A stretch of 6,475 nucleotides of DNA from an uncultured Verrucomicrobium sp. (GCA_903889845.1 CAISZB010000434.1:1-6475); one strand, 5' to 3'. Counted from the first letter of the stretch, positions 1 through 5,919 are shown. Numbers and translations: made by a program. Notes: a model not told the origin generated them from the sequence alone.

Positions 1-173
1 GGAGGAAAACTCTCCTTGGAAGAATGGCCTGAAGGGACGCGTCTTTCTCCCCGCGCCGTATCAGAGCAGGGAGGCCTTGGAGGGCGGCACGCCCTCCATT
101 CCTTAAACGCGCGGTGCGCATGGAGGAGCTACAGGTAAGCGAAGCGATTCTACCCAGCCCCGAAGGGCATCAC
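1..173. other. Gene-free region downstream of coaD
   Basis: No coding sequence is supported here. Read on the minus strand, it begins just after the coaD TAG stop with a short GCCC-TTCG-GGGC hairpin (157-168), which is too short and lacks a T-run to be a terminator. It then holds a stronger 9-bp hairpin at 78-98. Near the window edge the minus strand reads CCAAGGAGAGTTTTCCTCC. AAGGAGA (about 10-16) resembles a Shine-Dalgarno sequence, so another minus-strand gene may start just beyond position 1. No convincing promoter was found. A TAGAAT hexamer (147-152, minus) lacks a matching -35. Confidence 0.5.
78..98. repeat. GC-rich inverted repeat (9-bp stem, 3-nt loop)
   Basis: Arms TGGAGGGCG (78-86) and CGCCCTCCA (90-98) are perfectly complementary around a GCA loop. 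Three further pairs (AGG 72-74 with CCT 101-103) could form across a small internal loop. It follows coaD by about 75 nt, so it may protect or end the coaD transcript. No T-tract follows it on the minus strand (AGGCCTCCC follows), so it is not a classical intrinsic terminator in that direction. The plus-strand flank TTCCTTAAAC is only weakly T-rich. It could also be one copy of a dispersed intergenic palindrome, which one window cannot show. Confidence 0.5.
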
Positions 174-695
174 CTATTCTTTCGCGCCCCCCCGAAACCG
201 TTCCAACAACGCCTTCTCCACCGCCGGAGGCACGAACGCCCCGACCGGGCCGCCGAGGGAACAGACCTCCCGGGCCAGGGAGGAACTGAGGTAGGAATAG
301 GTCTCCTTCGGCATGAGGAAGAGAGTCTCGATCTCCGGCGCAAGGCTCCGGTTCATCAGGGCGAGCTGGAACTCGTATTCGAAGTCGGAGACGGCGCGGA
401 GGCCCCGGATGAGGGCGCAGGCGCCTTCCCGCTTGGCGAACTCGACGAGGAGGCCGGTGAAGGTGACGACGCGGAAGGGCTTCGCCATCGAGGCGGAGAC
501 CGACCGGATCTGTTCGCACCGCTCCTCGATCGTGAAGAGGGCCTTCTTCGACGGGTTGGCGGCGACGGCGACGATCAACTCGTCGAAGAGCCCCTGCGCC
601 CGCTCGATCACATCGATGTGCCCGTTGGTGATGGGATCGAAGCTGCCGGGATAGATGGCCCGGCGGAACGTGTGGGAGGGGGCGGCGGTGCTCAT
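174..695 (-). CDS. coaD: Phosphopantetheine adenylyltransferase
   Basis: CoaD transfers AMP from ATP to 4'-phosphopantetheine, giving dephospho-CoA, the penultimate step of coenzyme A synthesis in the cytosol. The 173-residue product has the nucleotidyltransferase signature YPGSFDPITNGHIDVI at residues 15-30, including the T/HxGH-type motif TNGH (23-26). NPSKK (47-51) supplies the conserved lysine. RGLR (97-100) and the EYEFQLALMNR stretch (106-116) form the pantetheine/phosphate pocket. SSSLARE (137-143) matches the ATP-binding ISSTxVR-type motif. The protein is slightly longer than E. coli CoaD (159 aa), with about 7 extra N-terminal residues before the first strand. No later ATG exists ahead of the active site, so this start is retained. 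It begins 12 nt after murA and is the last gene of the prfA-prmC-murA-coaD run. The stop is TAG. The leader before ATG (GCCACCAGGCC) has only a weak AGG. Confidence 0.96.
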   Translation of the reverse strand: MSTAAPSHTFRRAIYPGSFDPITNGHIDVIERAQGLFDELIVAVAANPSKKALFTIEERCEQIRSVSASMAKPFRVVTFTGLLVEFAKREGACALIRGLRAVSDFEYEFQLALMNRSLAPEIETLFLMPKETYSYLSSSLAREVCSLGGPVGAFVPPAVEKALLERFRGGAKE

Positions 696-707
696 GGCCT
701 GGTGGCT

Positions 708-1970
708 TCAGGAACCGGGCCGCCGCTCGATGACGGCGCCGACCTTGCGGAGCTTTTCGTCGATCTTCTCGTAGCCCCGGTCGATGTGGTAGACGCGGTT
801 GACCTCGGTGCTGCCCTTCGCGGCCAGACCGGCGATGACGAGGGCGGCGGAGGCGCGGAGGTCGGAGGCCATGACGGGGGCGGCGCTGAGGTGGTCGACG
901 CCGCGCAGGATGGCGGTGCTCCCTTCCAGGTCGATGTTCGCCCCCATCCGCTTCAGCTCGGGGAGGTGCATGTAGCGGTTCGGGAAGATCTTCTCCGTGA
1001 TGACGCTGTTCCCGGGAACGACACTGAGGAGGGCGCAGAACTGGGCCTGCATGTCGGTCGGGAAGCCAGGGTAGACCTCGGTGACGAGGTCGAGGGAACG
1101 GAGCGGCCCCTTCGTGCTGACGCGGAGAGTGGTGTCTCCCTTTTCCAAGACGGCCCCGGCATGCTGCAGGTGGTGGAGGACGTTCGTGAGGTGGCTGTTG
1201 TCGATCCCTTCCAGCGTGACGTCGCCGCCCGTGATGAGGCCCGCGATGGCGAAGGTCCCCGCCTCGATCCGGTCGGGGATGACGGTGTACTCGGTGCCGT
1301 GGAGGGGGGTGCCCCCGGTGATCTTGATCCGGGTGGTGCCGTGGCCCTTGATCTTCGCCCCCATCGAGATGAGGAAGTGGGCGAGGTCGGTGACCTCCGG
1401 CTCGCAGGCGGCGCTCTCGATGACGGTGACGCCCTCGGCGGCGGTCGCCGCCATCATGACGTTGTCGGTACCCAGGACGGTCGAGCCGAACTTGCCGCCG
1501 AGGTGGATCTCGGTCCCGACGAGCTTCTTGGAGGTGACGATGACGTTCCCTTCCTCGGTCTCGACGTGGCCGCCCAGGGCCTCGATGCCGCGGAGGTGGA
1601 TGTCGATGGGGCGGTCCCCGATGACGCAGCCGCCGGGGAGGGAAATCTTCGCCTGGCCGAAGCGCGCGACGAGCGGCCCGAGGACGCAGATCGAGGCCCG
1701 CATCTTGCGCACCAGGTCGTAGGGGGTCTGGGAATGAATTTTCTCCGCGCAGACGGTGACGGTGCCCTCCTTGAAGGTGACCTCGGCGCCGAGGTGGCGG
1801 AGGATCTCCAGCATGTAGCGGATGTCGCTCAGGTCGGGGACGCGGTGGATGATGCAGGTCTCCGGCGTGAGGAGGGTGGCGGCGAGGATCGGCAGGGCCG
1901 AATTCTTGGAGCCGCTGATCCCGATTTTTCCCTGAAGCGGCGTGCCGCCCTTGACGATGAATTTGTCCAT
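708..1970 (-). CDS. murA: UDP-N-acetylglucosamine 1-carboxyvinyltransferase (MurA)
   Basis: MurA transfers enolpyruvate from phosphoenolpyruvate to UDP-GlcNAc, the first committed step of peptidoglycan synthesis, in the cytosol. The 420-residue product is full length for the family and has the two-domain EPSP-synthase-like fold. Conserved residues sit at E. coli-like positions: Lys22-Asn23 in SGSKNSALP, Arg91, and Cys115 in LPGGCVIGDRP. Asp306 lies in FPTDMQAQF, Arg372 in DLRASAAL and Arg398 in HIDRGYEK. The presence of Cys115 predicts a fosfomycin-sensitive enzyme; this is inference from the family, because variants with Asp there are resistant. It starts 7 nt after the prmC stop and ends 12 nt before coaD, so co-transcription is very likely. 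No Shine-Dalgarno sequence is visible, and the start is preceded by a run of six T. The stop is TGA. No paralogue is visible in the window. Confidence 0.98.
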   Translation of the reverse strand: MDKFIVKGGTPLQGKIGISGSKNSALPILAATLLTPETCIIHRVPDLSDIRYMLEILRHLGAEVTFKEGTVTVCAEKIHSQTPYDLVRKMRASICVLGPLVARFGQAKISLPGGCVIGDRPIDIHLRGIEALGGHVETEEGNVIVTSKKLVGTEIHLGGKFGSTVLGTDNVMMAATAAEGVTVIESAACEPEVTDLAHFLISMGAKIKGHGTTRIKITGGTPLHGTEYTVIPDRIEAGTFAIAGLITGGDVTLEGIDNSHLTNVLHHLQHAGAVLEKGDTTLRVSTKGPLRSLDLVTEVYPGFPTDMQAQFCALLSVVPGNSVITEKIFPNRYMHLPELKRMGANIDLEGSTAILRGVDHLSAAPVMASDLRASAALVIAGLAAKGSTEVNRVYHIDRGYEKIDEKLRKVGAVIERRPGS

Positions 1971-1977
1971 AAAAAAG

Positions 1978-2820
1978 CTATTTAGCTATGAGGATGCGGG
2001 GCACCCCGCGCAAGTCTTTTATCTCCTCCACGGAGGCATATCCCGCTTGCCGGAGGAGGCGGGCCGTCTCTGCGGCATGGCCTTCGCCGATTTCGAGGCC
2101 GACGAGGGCGATCCGGGTCTCCGGGGCCCCGTTGCGGGTCCCGACCTGTTCCAAGAGAAGGCGGACGAGGTCGAGGCCGTCGGCCCCGCCGTCGAGGGCC
2201 AGAAGGGGTTCTTTTTGGACTTCCCGGCTGAGGGTCGGGATGACGGGGGAGGGGATGTAGGGGAGGTTCGCGACGAGGGCGCGGCAGGGCAGGGGAGGGA
2301 GGGGGGCGAGGAGGCTCCCTTCGTGGAACGTGAGATTCGGCACGCCTTCCCCGTTCTGCCGGGCGACGGCGAGGGCCGCCGGACTGACATCGACGGTGTG
2401 GACGGGGCGGGCCGGAAAACGCCGGGCGAGGGAGACGGCGAGGATGCCGCTCCCGGTGCCGATGTCGGCGAGGGCCTCGGTTCCCGCGTCGCCCTGCAGC
2501 GCCTTCGTCACGGCTTCCAGGAGGATTTCGGTCTCCGGGCGGGGGATGAGGACATCGGGGGTGACGGCGAAGCGGGCTCCGGCGAACTCGGCATAGCCCT
2601 GGACGTATTGGAGCGGTTCCCCCTGGGCGCGGCGGCGGGCCAGGGGGCGGAGCTCGGCGAGGACCGCCTCGGGGACCGGGTTCTCGAATTCGAGATAGAG
2701 CTGGAGCCGCTTTTTCTTCAGCGCCCCGGCGAGGAGCAACTCGGCGGTGAGGCGGGGGGAATCGACGCCGTTTTTCGCGAAGTACCCCGTGGTCGCCTCG
2801 ATGAACTCCAGGATCGTCAT
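1978..2820 (-). CDS. prmC: Peptide chain release factor N5-glutamine methyltransferase (PrmC/HemK)
   Basis: PrmC uses S-adenosylmethionine to methylate the glutamine of the GGQ motif in class-1 release factors, which increases termination efficiency. The 280-residue product has a helical N-terminal substrate-binding domain (about 1-75), the IPRPETE signature (92-98), SAM motif I ADIGTGSG (118-125), acidic Asp144 after the second strand, and a catalytic-site motif NLPYIP (185-190). The conserved [14 protein letters not shown] segment lies at 204-217. The active-site motif is NLPY instead of the canonical NPPY. The asparagine, second proline and tyrosine are kept, so the enzyme is probably active. 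The open frame runs upstream to 3756, but only the ATG at 2818-2820 gives a normal N-terminus, and it overlaps the prfA stop as ATGA, which suggests translational coupling. The stop is TAG. The neighbouring gene encodes its own substrate, RF1. Confidence 0.97.
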   Translation of the reverse strand: MTILEFIEATTGYFAKNGVDSPRLTAELLLAGALKKKRLQLYLEFENPVPEAVLAELRPLARRRAQGEPLQYVQGYAEFAGARFAVTPDVLIPRPETEILLEAVTKALQGDAGTEALADIGTGSGILAVSLARRFPARPVHTVDVSPAALAVARQNGEGVPNLTFHEGSLLAPLPPLPCRALVANLPYIPSPVIPTLSREVQKEPLLALDGGADGLDLVRLLLEQVGTRNGAPETRIALVGLEIGEGHAAETARLLRQAGYASVEEIKDLRGVPRILIAK

Positions 2821-3911
2821 GCGCCCGCGATGCTGGCGACGTTCAGCGCTTCGAGCCGTTCCTGGATGTCGACCCGGATCAGTTCCTTGATGAAGGGCTC
2901 GATTCCGCCGTCGAGGAAGCCGGGGATGTCGAAGAGGCTCTCGTTGATACGGTGGTCGGTGATCCGGTTTTGGGGGAAGTTGTAGGTTCGGATCTTGTCG
3001 CTCCGTTCGCCCCCGCCGATCTGGCTGCGGCGGTTCTCGGCGTATTTCTCGGCCTCCTCGTCCTGCTTTTTCTTGAGGAGGCGGGACCGGAGGACCGACA
3101 TCGCTTTTTCCCGGTTCTTGATCTGGGAGCGGCCGTCCTGACAGCGGACGATGAGCCCGGTGGGGAGGTGGAGGATCTGGACGGCGGAATCGGTCGTGTT
3201 GACGCCCTGGCCGCCGGGACCGCCGGAGCGGCAGACTTCGACCCGGATCTCGTCGGGCTTGATCTGGACATCGACTTCCTCGGCCTCGGGGAGGACGGCG
3301 ACGGTGGCGGCGGAGGTGTGGATGCGGCCCTGGGTCTCCGTGGCCGGGACACGCTGGACGCGGTGGACGCCGCTCTCGAAGCGCATCTCCCGATAGGCTC
3401 CCTCGCCGCTGAGTTGGAAAATGACTTCCTTCACCCCGCCCATTTCGCCTGGGCTGATTTCGTGGAGTTCGTTCTTCCATCCCTTCCGCTCGGCATAGCG
3501 GGTGTACATCCGGTAGAGGTCGGCGGCGAAGAGGGCGGCTTCGTCCCCGCCGGTTCCGGCGCGGATTTCGACGATGGTGTTGCGGTCGTCGTTCTCGTCC
3601 GGGGGAAGGAGGGCGACGCGGACGGCCGATTCCTGGGCCGGCAGGGCTTCGCGGAGGCGGGTGGCCTCCTCGGTCGCCATCTGGGTCATCTCGGCATCGG
3701 CGCCCTCGGAAAGGATCGCCTCGGCCTCGGCCAGTTCCCGGACGGTTTTTTCCCATCCCTCGCAGATGGCCAGGACGTCCTTCAGGCGGGAATGTTCCCG
3801 GGTGATCTGCTTCGCCTTCGCCGGATCGGAATAGAGGTCGGGGCTGGAAAGCTGCCCTTCCAAGGTGGCGTAGCGGGTCCGAATCGAGGCGATGTGGGGG
3901 CGAAAATCCAT
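2817..3911 (-). CDS. prfA: Peptide chain release factor 1
   Basis: RF1 recognises UAA and UAG in the ribosomal A site and triggers peptidyl-tRNA hydrolysis. The 364-residue product has the usual RF1 length. A coiled N-terminal domain (about 1-110) is followed by the [13 protein letters not shown] segment (117-129). The stop-codon-reading tripeptide is PAT (189-191, in [15 protein letters not shown]). This marks RF1, because RF2 carries SPF. The catalytic GGQ is at 233-235 within [18 protein letters not shown]. The basic [16 protein letters not shown] stretch (263-278) and [15 protein letters not shown] (308-322) are also typical. Gln235 is the expected PrmC methylation site. The stop is TGA, an RF2 codon, and overlaps the prmC start. 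The ATG has no Shine-Dalgarno sequence and is preceded by the pyrimidine-rich CTCGCCCCCCTCCC. Only about 32 nt separate it from the rpmE terminator, and no clear promoter was seen there. Confidence 0.98.
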   Translation of the reverse strand: MDFRPHIASIRTRYATLEGQLSSPDLYSDPAKAKQITREHSRLKDVLAICEGWEKTVRELAEAEAILSEGADAEMTQMATEEATRLREALPAQESAVRVALLPPDENDDRNTIVEIRAGTGGDEAALFAADLYRMYTRYAERKGWKNELHEISPGEMGGVKEVIFQLSGEGAYREMRFESGVHRVQRVPATETQGRIHTSAATVAVLPEAEEVDVQIKPDEIRVEVCRSGGPGGQGVNTTDSAVQILHLPTGLIVRCQDGRSQIKNREKAMSVLRSRLLKKKQDEEAEKYAENRRSQIGGGERSDKIRTYNFPQNRITDHRINESLFDIPGFLDGGIEPFIKELIRVDIQERLEALNVASIAGA

Positions 3912-3943
3912 GGGAGGGGGGCGAGCGAGAAAAGCCTATCGGG

Positions 3944-3980
3944 AAAAAGAAAATGGGCGAGGAAACGTTTCCTCGCCCAT
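3944..3980 (-). terminator. Strong rho-independent terminator after rpmE
   Basis: A perfect 28-nt palindrome spans 3953-3980, with half-site ATGGGCGAGGAAAC. In RNA this gives about a 12-bp stem closed by a 4-nt loop. On the minus strand it is followed at once by TTTCTTTTT (3952-3944), the U-tract of an intrinsic terminator. It lies 25 nt past the rpmE stop. On the plus strand the following bases are not T-rich, so it works in one direction, toward prfA. It should end most rpmE transcripts before prfA. Confidence 0.9.
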
Positions 3981-4005
3981 CGTCGGAAAATCGGAGCTGC
4001 GGGAG

Positions 4006-4218
4006 CTACTTCTTCTTCGTCGAAGTGCCGTAGCGGCGCGCGAACTTCTCAATGCGGCCGGCGGTGTCGACGAACTTCTGCTGGCCCGTGTAGAAGGGAT
4101 GGCAGGCGGCGCAGATGCCGATGCGGAGGTTTTCGCGGGTCGAACGGGTGTTGTAAACGGTTCCGCAAGCGCAGACGATGGTCGTCGCAGCGTATTCGGG
4201 ATGGATAGCGGTCTTCAT
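4006..4218 (-). CDS. rpmE: 50S ribosomal protein L31, zinc-binding (C+) type
   Basis: L31 sits in the large subunit at the central protuberance, where it bridges to the small subunit. The 70-residue product is typical in length. It begins MKTAIHPEY and carries four cysteines, C16 and C18 (CAC) and C36 and C39 (CAAC). These are the zinc ligands of the C+ form; the zinc-free paralogue induced on zinc starvation lacks them. [18 protein letters not shown] (42-59) is the usual family core, and the tail is basic (TKKK). It lies 63 nt downstream of fabF with no terminator between, so the two may be co-transcribed, and it is followed by a strong terminator. The stop is TAG. The start lacks a Shine-Dalgarno sequence and is preceded by the all-pyrimidine CCCCCTTTCCTT, with a single A between this and ATG's own A absent. 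Confidence 0.97.
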   Translation of the reverse strand: MKTAIHPEYAATTIVCACGTVYNTRSTRENLRIGICAACHPFYTGQQKFVDTAGRIEKFARRYGTSTKKK

Positions 4219-4281
4219 AAGGAAAGGGGGTTGAAGTTACGGGCTTTACGGGGGGGACGCAAGGCCTTTTTAAGCGAATTT
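4219..4281 (-). other. fabF-rpmE intergenic leader
   Basis: This 63-nt spacer holds no gene and no terminator. After the fabF TAA the minus strand reads AAATTCGCTTAAAAAGG, then a C-rich tract (GTCCCCCCCG), and ends in a pyrimidine run directly before the rpmE ATG. AAGGCCTT (4261-4268) is a short palindrome too small to act as a hairpin. I found no -35/-10 pair I would defend, so read-through from fabF is the simpler reading. Confidence 0.4.
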
Positions 4282-5526
4282 TTAGGCAAACTTCTGAACA
4301 ATCAGCGTGGCGTTGTGCCCTCCGAAGCCGAAGGAGTTGCTCATCGCCCGGGTCAGCTTCGCCTCGCGGGCGGTGTGGGGGACGTAGTCGAGGGTGCATT
4401 CCTCGTCGGGCTGGTCGAGGTTGATCGTGGGGGGGATCAGGCCGTGCTCGATCGCCTTCACGCAGGCGATCAGCTCCACGGCCCCGGCCGCGCCGAGGAG
4501 GTGGCCGGTCATCGACTTCGTCGAGCTGACGGGAACCTTCGTCTGGTCGCCGAAGACCGCCTTGACGGCCCGCGTTTCGGAAACGTCGCCGAGGCCGGTG
4601 GAGGTGCCGTGGGCGTTGATGTAGTCGATCTGGTCGGGATTGAGCCCGGCCTTCTTCAGGGCCATCTTGATCGCCCGGGCCGCCCCGCCGGAGTCGGGGG
4701 ACGTCATGTGGTAGGCGTCGCAGGTGGTGCCGTAGCCGGTCACCTCGCCATAAATCACGGCGCCGCGCTTCTTCGCGTGTTCCAGCTCCTCCAGGACGAC
4801 GATCCCGGCGCCCTCGCCCAGGACGAAGCCGTCCCGGTCCTTGTCCCAGGGGCGGGAGGCGCGGGTGGGGTCGTCGTTGCGGGTGCTGAGGGCCTTCATG
4901 GAGCCGAAGCCGCCGAGGCCGAGGGGGAGGACCGCCGCCTCGCTGCCGCCGGCGATGATGACGTCGACATCGTCGTCCTTGATCAGCCGCCAGCCTTCGC
5001 CAACCGACTGGGCCGAGGTGGCGCAGGCGGTGACGACGGCGAAGTTCGGCCCCTGGAAGCCGTATTCGATTGCGATGAGGCCGGAGGCCATATTGCTGAT
5101 CATCATCGGAATCATGAACGGGGAGATGCGGCCCGGCCCCTTGGCGATGAGATTGGAATGCTGGTCCTCGATGCTCTTGAGGCCGCCGATGCCGGAACCG
5201 ACGATGACGCCGACCCGCTCCCGGTCGAGGGCGACGCCCTCCGCCATCAGCCCGGAGTGGGCGACGGCCTCCTTCGTCGCCGCCATGGCCAGCTGGGCGT
5301 AGCGGTCGGCGCGGCGGGCGTCCTTCGGGTTCTTGAAAAAGGCGTTCGGTTCGAAGCCCTTGATTTCCCCCGCGATCTTGCAGTCGTAGGCGGAAACGTC
5401 GAAGGCCGTGACGGTGCCGATGCCGCTCTTCCCCGCCGCGATGCTCTCCCAAAAGGCGGAGACGGTGTTTCCGACGGGGGTGAGGGCACCCATTCCGGTG
5501 ATGACGACGCGGCGATTCTGGCTCAT
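4282..5526 (-). CDS. fabF: 3-oxoacyl-[acyl-carrier-protein] synthase II (KAS II)
   Basis: FabF condenses malonyl-ACP with a growing acyl-ACP, releasing CO2, to elongate fatty acids in the cytosol. The 414-residue product is full length with the duplicated thiolase fold. The Cys-His-His catalytic set is complete: Cys168 in VVTACATSAQS, His306 in NAHGTST and His342 in TGHLLGAAGA. Conserved Lys337 (SSTKSMTGH) is present. The gating phenylalanine (Phe401) lies in NSFGFGGHN (397-405). The Cys-His-His set excludes FabH, which uses Cys-His-Asn. FabB is a less likely alternative given the overall FabF-like sequence and the acpP-fabF order. It lies 135 nt downstream of acpP across a strong terminator, so it probably needs its own promoter or read-through. 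The start VVITGMGALTPVG region is canonical. The leader before ATG (CAACCTCCCCCTGCC) has no Shine-Dalgarno sequence. The stop is TAA. Confidence 0.96.
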   Translation of the reverse strand: MSQNRRVVITGMGALTPVGNTVSAFWESIAAGKSGIGTVTAFDVSAYDCKIAGEIKGFEPNAFFKNPKDARRADRYAQLAMAATKEAVAHSGLMAEGVALDRERVGVIVGSGIGGLKSIEDQHSNLIAKGPGRISPFMIPMMISNMASGLIAIEYGFQGPNFAVVTACATSAQSVGEGWRLIKDDDVDVIIAGGSEAAVLPLGLGGFGSMKALSTRNDDPTRASRPWDKDRDGFVLGEGAGIVVLEELEHAKKRGAVIYGEVTGYGTTCDAYHMTSPDSGGAARAIKMALKKAGLNPDQIDYINAHGTSTGLGDVSETRAVKAVFGDQTKVPVSSTKSMTGHLLGAAGAVELIACVKAIEHGLIPPTINLDQPDEECTLDYVPHTAREAKLTRAMSNSFGFGGHNATLIVQKFA

Positions 5527-5582
5527 GGCAGGGGGAGGTTGATGGATTCGGGGGATAAACGTGAAAAACTGGGAAGAGGCAA

Positions 5583-5610
5583 ACTAAAGAACAAAAAGGG
5601 CACCCGTCAA
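5583..5610 (-). promoter_or_regulatory. Possible fabF promoter overlapping the acpP terminator
   Basis: On the minus strand TTGACG (5605-5610) matches five of six bases of a sigma-70 -35 box. After a 16-nt spacer comes TTTAGT (5583-5588), matching four of six bases of TATAAT. Transcription would start near 5575, leaving a leader of roughly 50 nt before fabF. The -35 core TTGAC is exactly the loop of the acpP terminator hairpin. This is only a consensus match in one window, and the -10 is poor. Confidence 0.3.
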
Positions 5611-5623
5611 GGGTGCCCTTTTT
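5593..5623 (-). terminator. Rho-independent terminator after acpP, possibly bidirectional
   Basis: Arms AAAAAGGGCACCC (5593-5605) and GGGTGCCCTTTTT (5611-5623) pair perfectly over 13 bp around a 5-nt loop (TTGAC on the minus strand). On the minus strand the stem ends in TTTTT and continues GTTCTTT, a good U-tract. The symmetric A- and T-runs mean it could also terminate plus-strand transcription, but no plus-strand gene is supported nearby. It lies 38 nt past the acpP stop and separates acpP from fabF, which are often co-transcribed in other bacteria. Confidence 0.92.
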
Positions 5624-5661
5624 GGCTGAAAGTCTGAAACGTCGCAGGGACGCCGGACGAT

Positions 5662-5907
5662 TTATTCGTCGCCCTTGTCCTCGATGTAGCGGATGACGTC
5701 GCCGACGGTCTGGAGCTTCTCGGCCTCCTCGTCGGGCACTTCGACGTTGAACTCCTCTTCGAACGCCATGACGAGTTCGACGGTGTCGAGGGAGTCGGCG
5801 CCCAAGTCCTCGATGAACTTGGCGGCGGGGGTCACCTGCTCGGGGTTGACGCCGAGCTGTTCGACGATAATTTCTTTGACGCGTTCTTCGATCGATTTTT
5901 CTGCCAT
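5662..5907 (-). CDS. acpP: Acyl carrier protein
   Basis: AcpP carries growing acyl chains on a 4'-phosphopantetheine arm through the fatty-acid synthesis cycle. The 81-residue product is a small, acidic four-helix protein of normal length. The attachment serine is Ser39 in the conserved [18 protein letters not shown] segment (36-53), with the DSL motif at 38-40. An acidic helix II follows, and VGDVIRYIE (68-76) is the usual helix IV. AcpS would load the arm from CoA, whose synthesis involves the nearby coaD product. It lies 74 nt downstream of fabG, with no terminator between, so the two are probably in one operon. It has the only good Shine-Dalgarno sequence in the window, consistent with the very high expression expected of ACP. 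A strong terminator follows. The stop is TAA. Confidence 0.98.
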   Translation of the reverse strand: MAEKSIEERVKEIIVEQLGVNPEQVTPAAKFIEDLGADSLDTVELVMAFEEEFNVEVPDEEAEKLQTVGDVIRYIEDKGDE

Positions 5908-5913
5908 AAAGTA

Positions 5914-5919
5914 CTCCTT
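5914..5919 (-). promoter_or_regulatory. Shine-Dalgarno site of acpP
   Basis: The minus strand reads AAGGAG, then TACTTT (6 nt), then the acpP ATG. Sequence and spacing are near ideal and fix the acpP start. It is listed because no other complete gene in the window has a comparable site. Confidence 0.85.

Noticed and set aside
61..99. Twelve-codon minus-strand mini-ORF (MEGVPPSKASLL)
   Set aside because: It lies inside the hairpin with no ribosome-binding site or conservation evidence; chance is the simplest explanation.
147..152. TAGAAT as a -10 element downstream of coaD
   Set aside because: The hexamers 16-18 nt upstream (such as AGGTGA) do not resemble TTGACA, so no promoter is supported.
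114..1985. Long plus-strand open frame (623 codons) opposite coaD and murA
   Set aside because: It is antisense to two unmistakable genes, rich in Gly, Asp, Glu and Arg with no recognisable domain. Third-position GC bias in the real genes removes stops from the opposite strand.
1942..2985. Plus-strand open frame (347 codons) opposite prmC
   Set aside because: Same GC-rich antisense shadow, low-complexity composition, no family resemblance.
2821..3756. Upstream extension of prmC in the same frame, through prfA
   Set aside because: The extension is Arg/Pro-rich shadow sequence out of frame with RF1. PrmC homology begins at the ATG at 2818-2820, which gives a normal 280-residue protein.
3912..3920. 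GGGAGGGGG next to the prfA start as a Shine-Dalgarno site
   Set aside because: The purine run is on the plus strand. The mRNA sense strand carries its complement, a C/T run that cannot pair with the anti-Shine-Dalgarno.
2952..4208. Plus-strand open frame (418 codons) opposite prfA and rpmE
   Set aside because: It runs through two conserved genes and the rpmE terminator palindrome. The translation is repetitive Gly/Asp/Leu and then Arg-rich, typical of a shadow.
4049..5452. Second minus-strand open frame (467 codons) overlapping fabF and rpmE
   Set aside because: It is a frame-shifted reading of fabF, rich in Arg, Gly and Pro. FabF in the adjacent frame has its full catalytic set.
3892..5637. 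Plus-strand open frame (581 codons) opposite rpmE and fabF
   Set aside because: It spans a terminator, two genes and spacers with no start context and no domain; antisense shadow of fabF codon bias.
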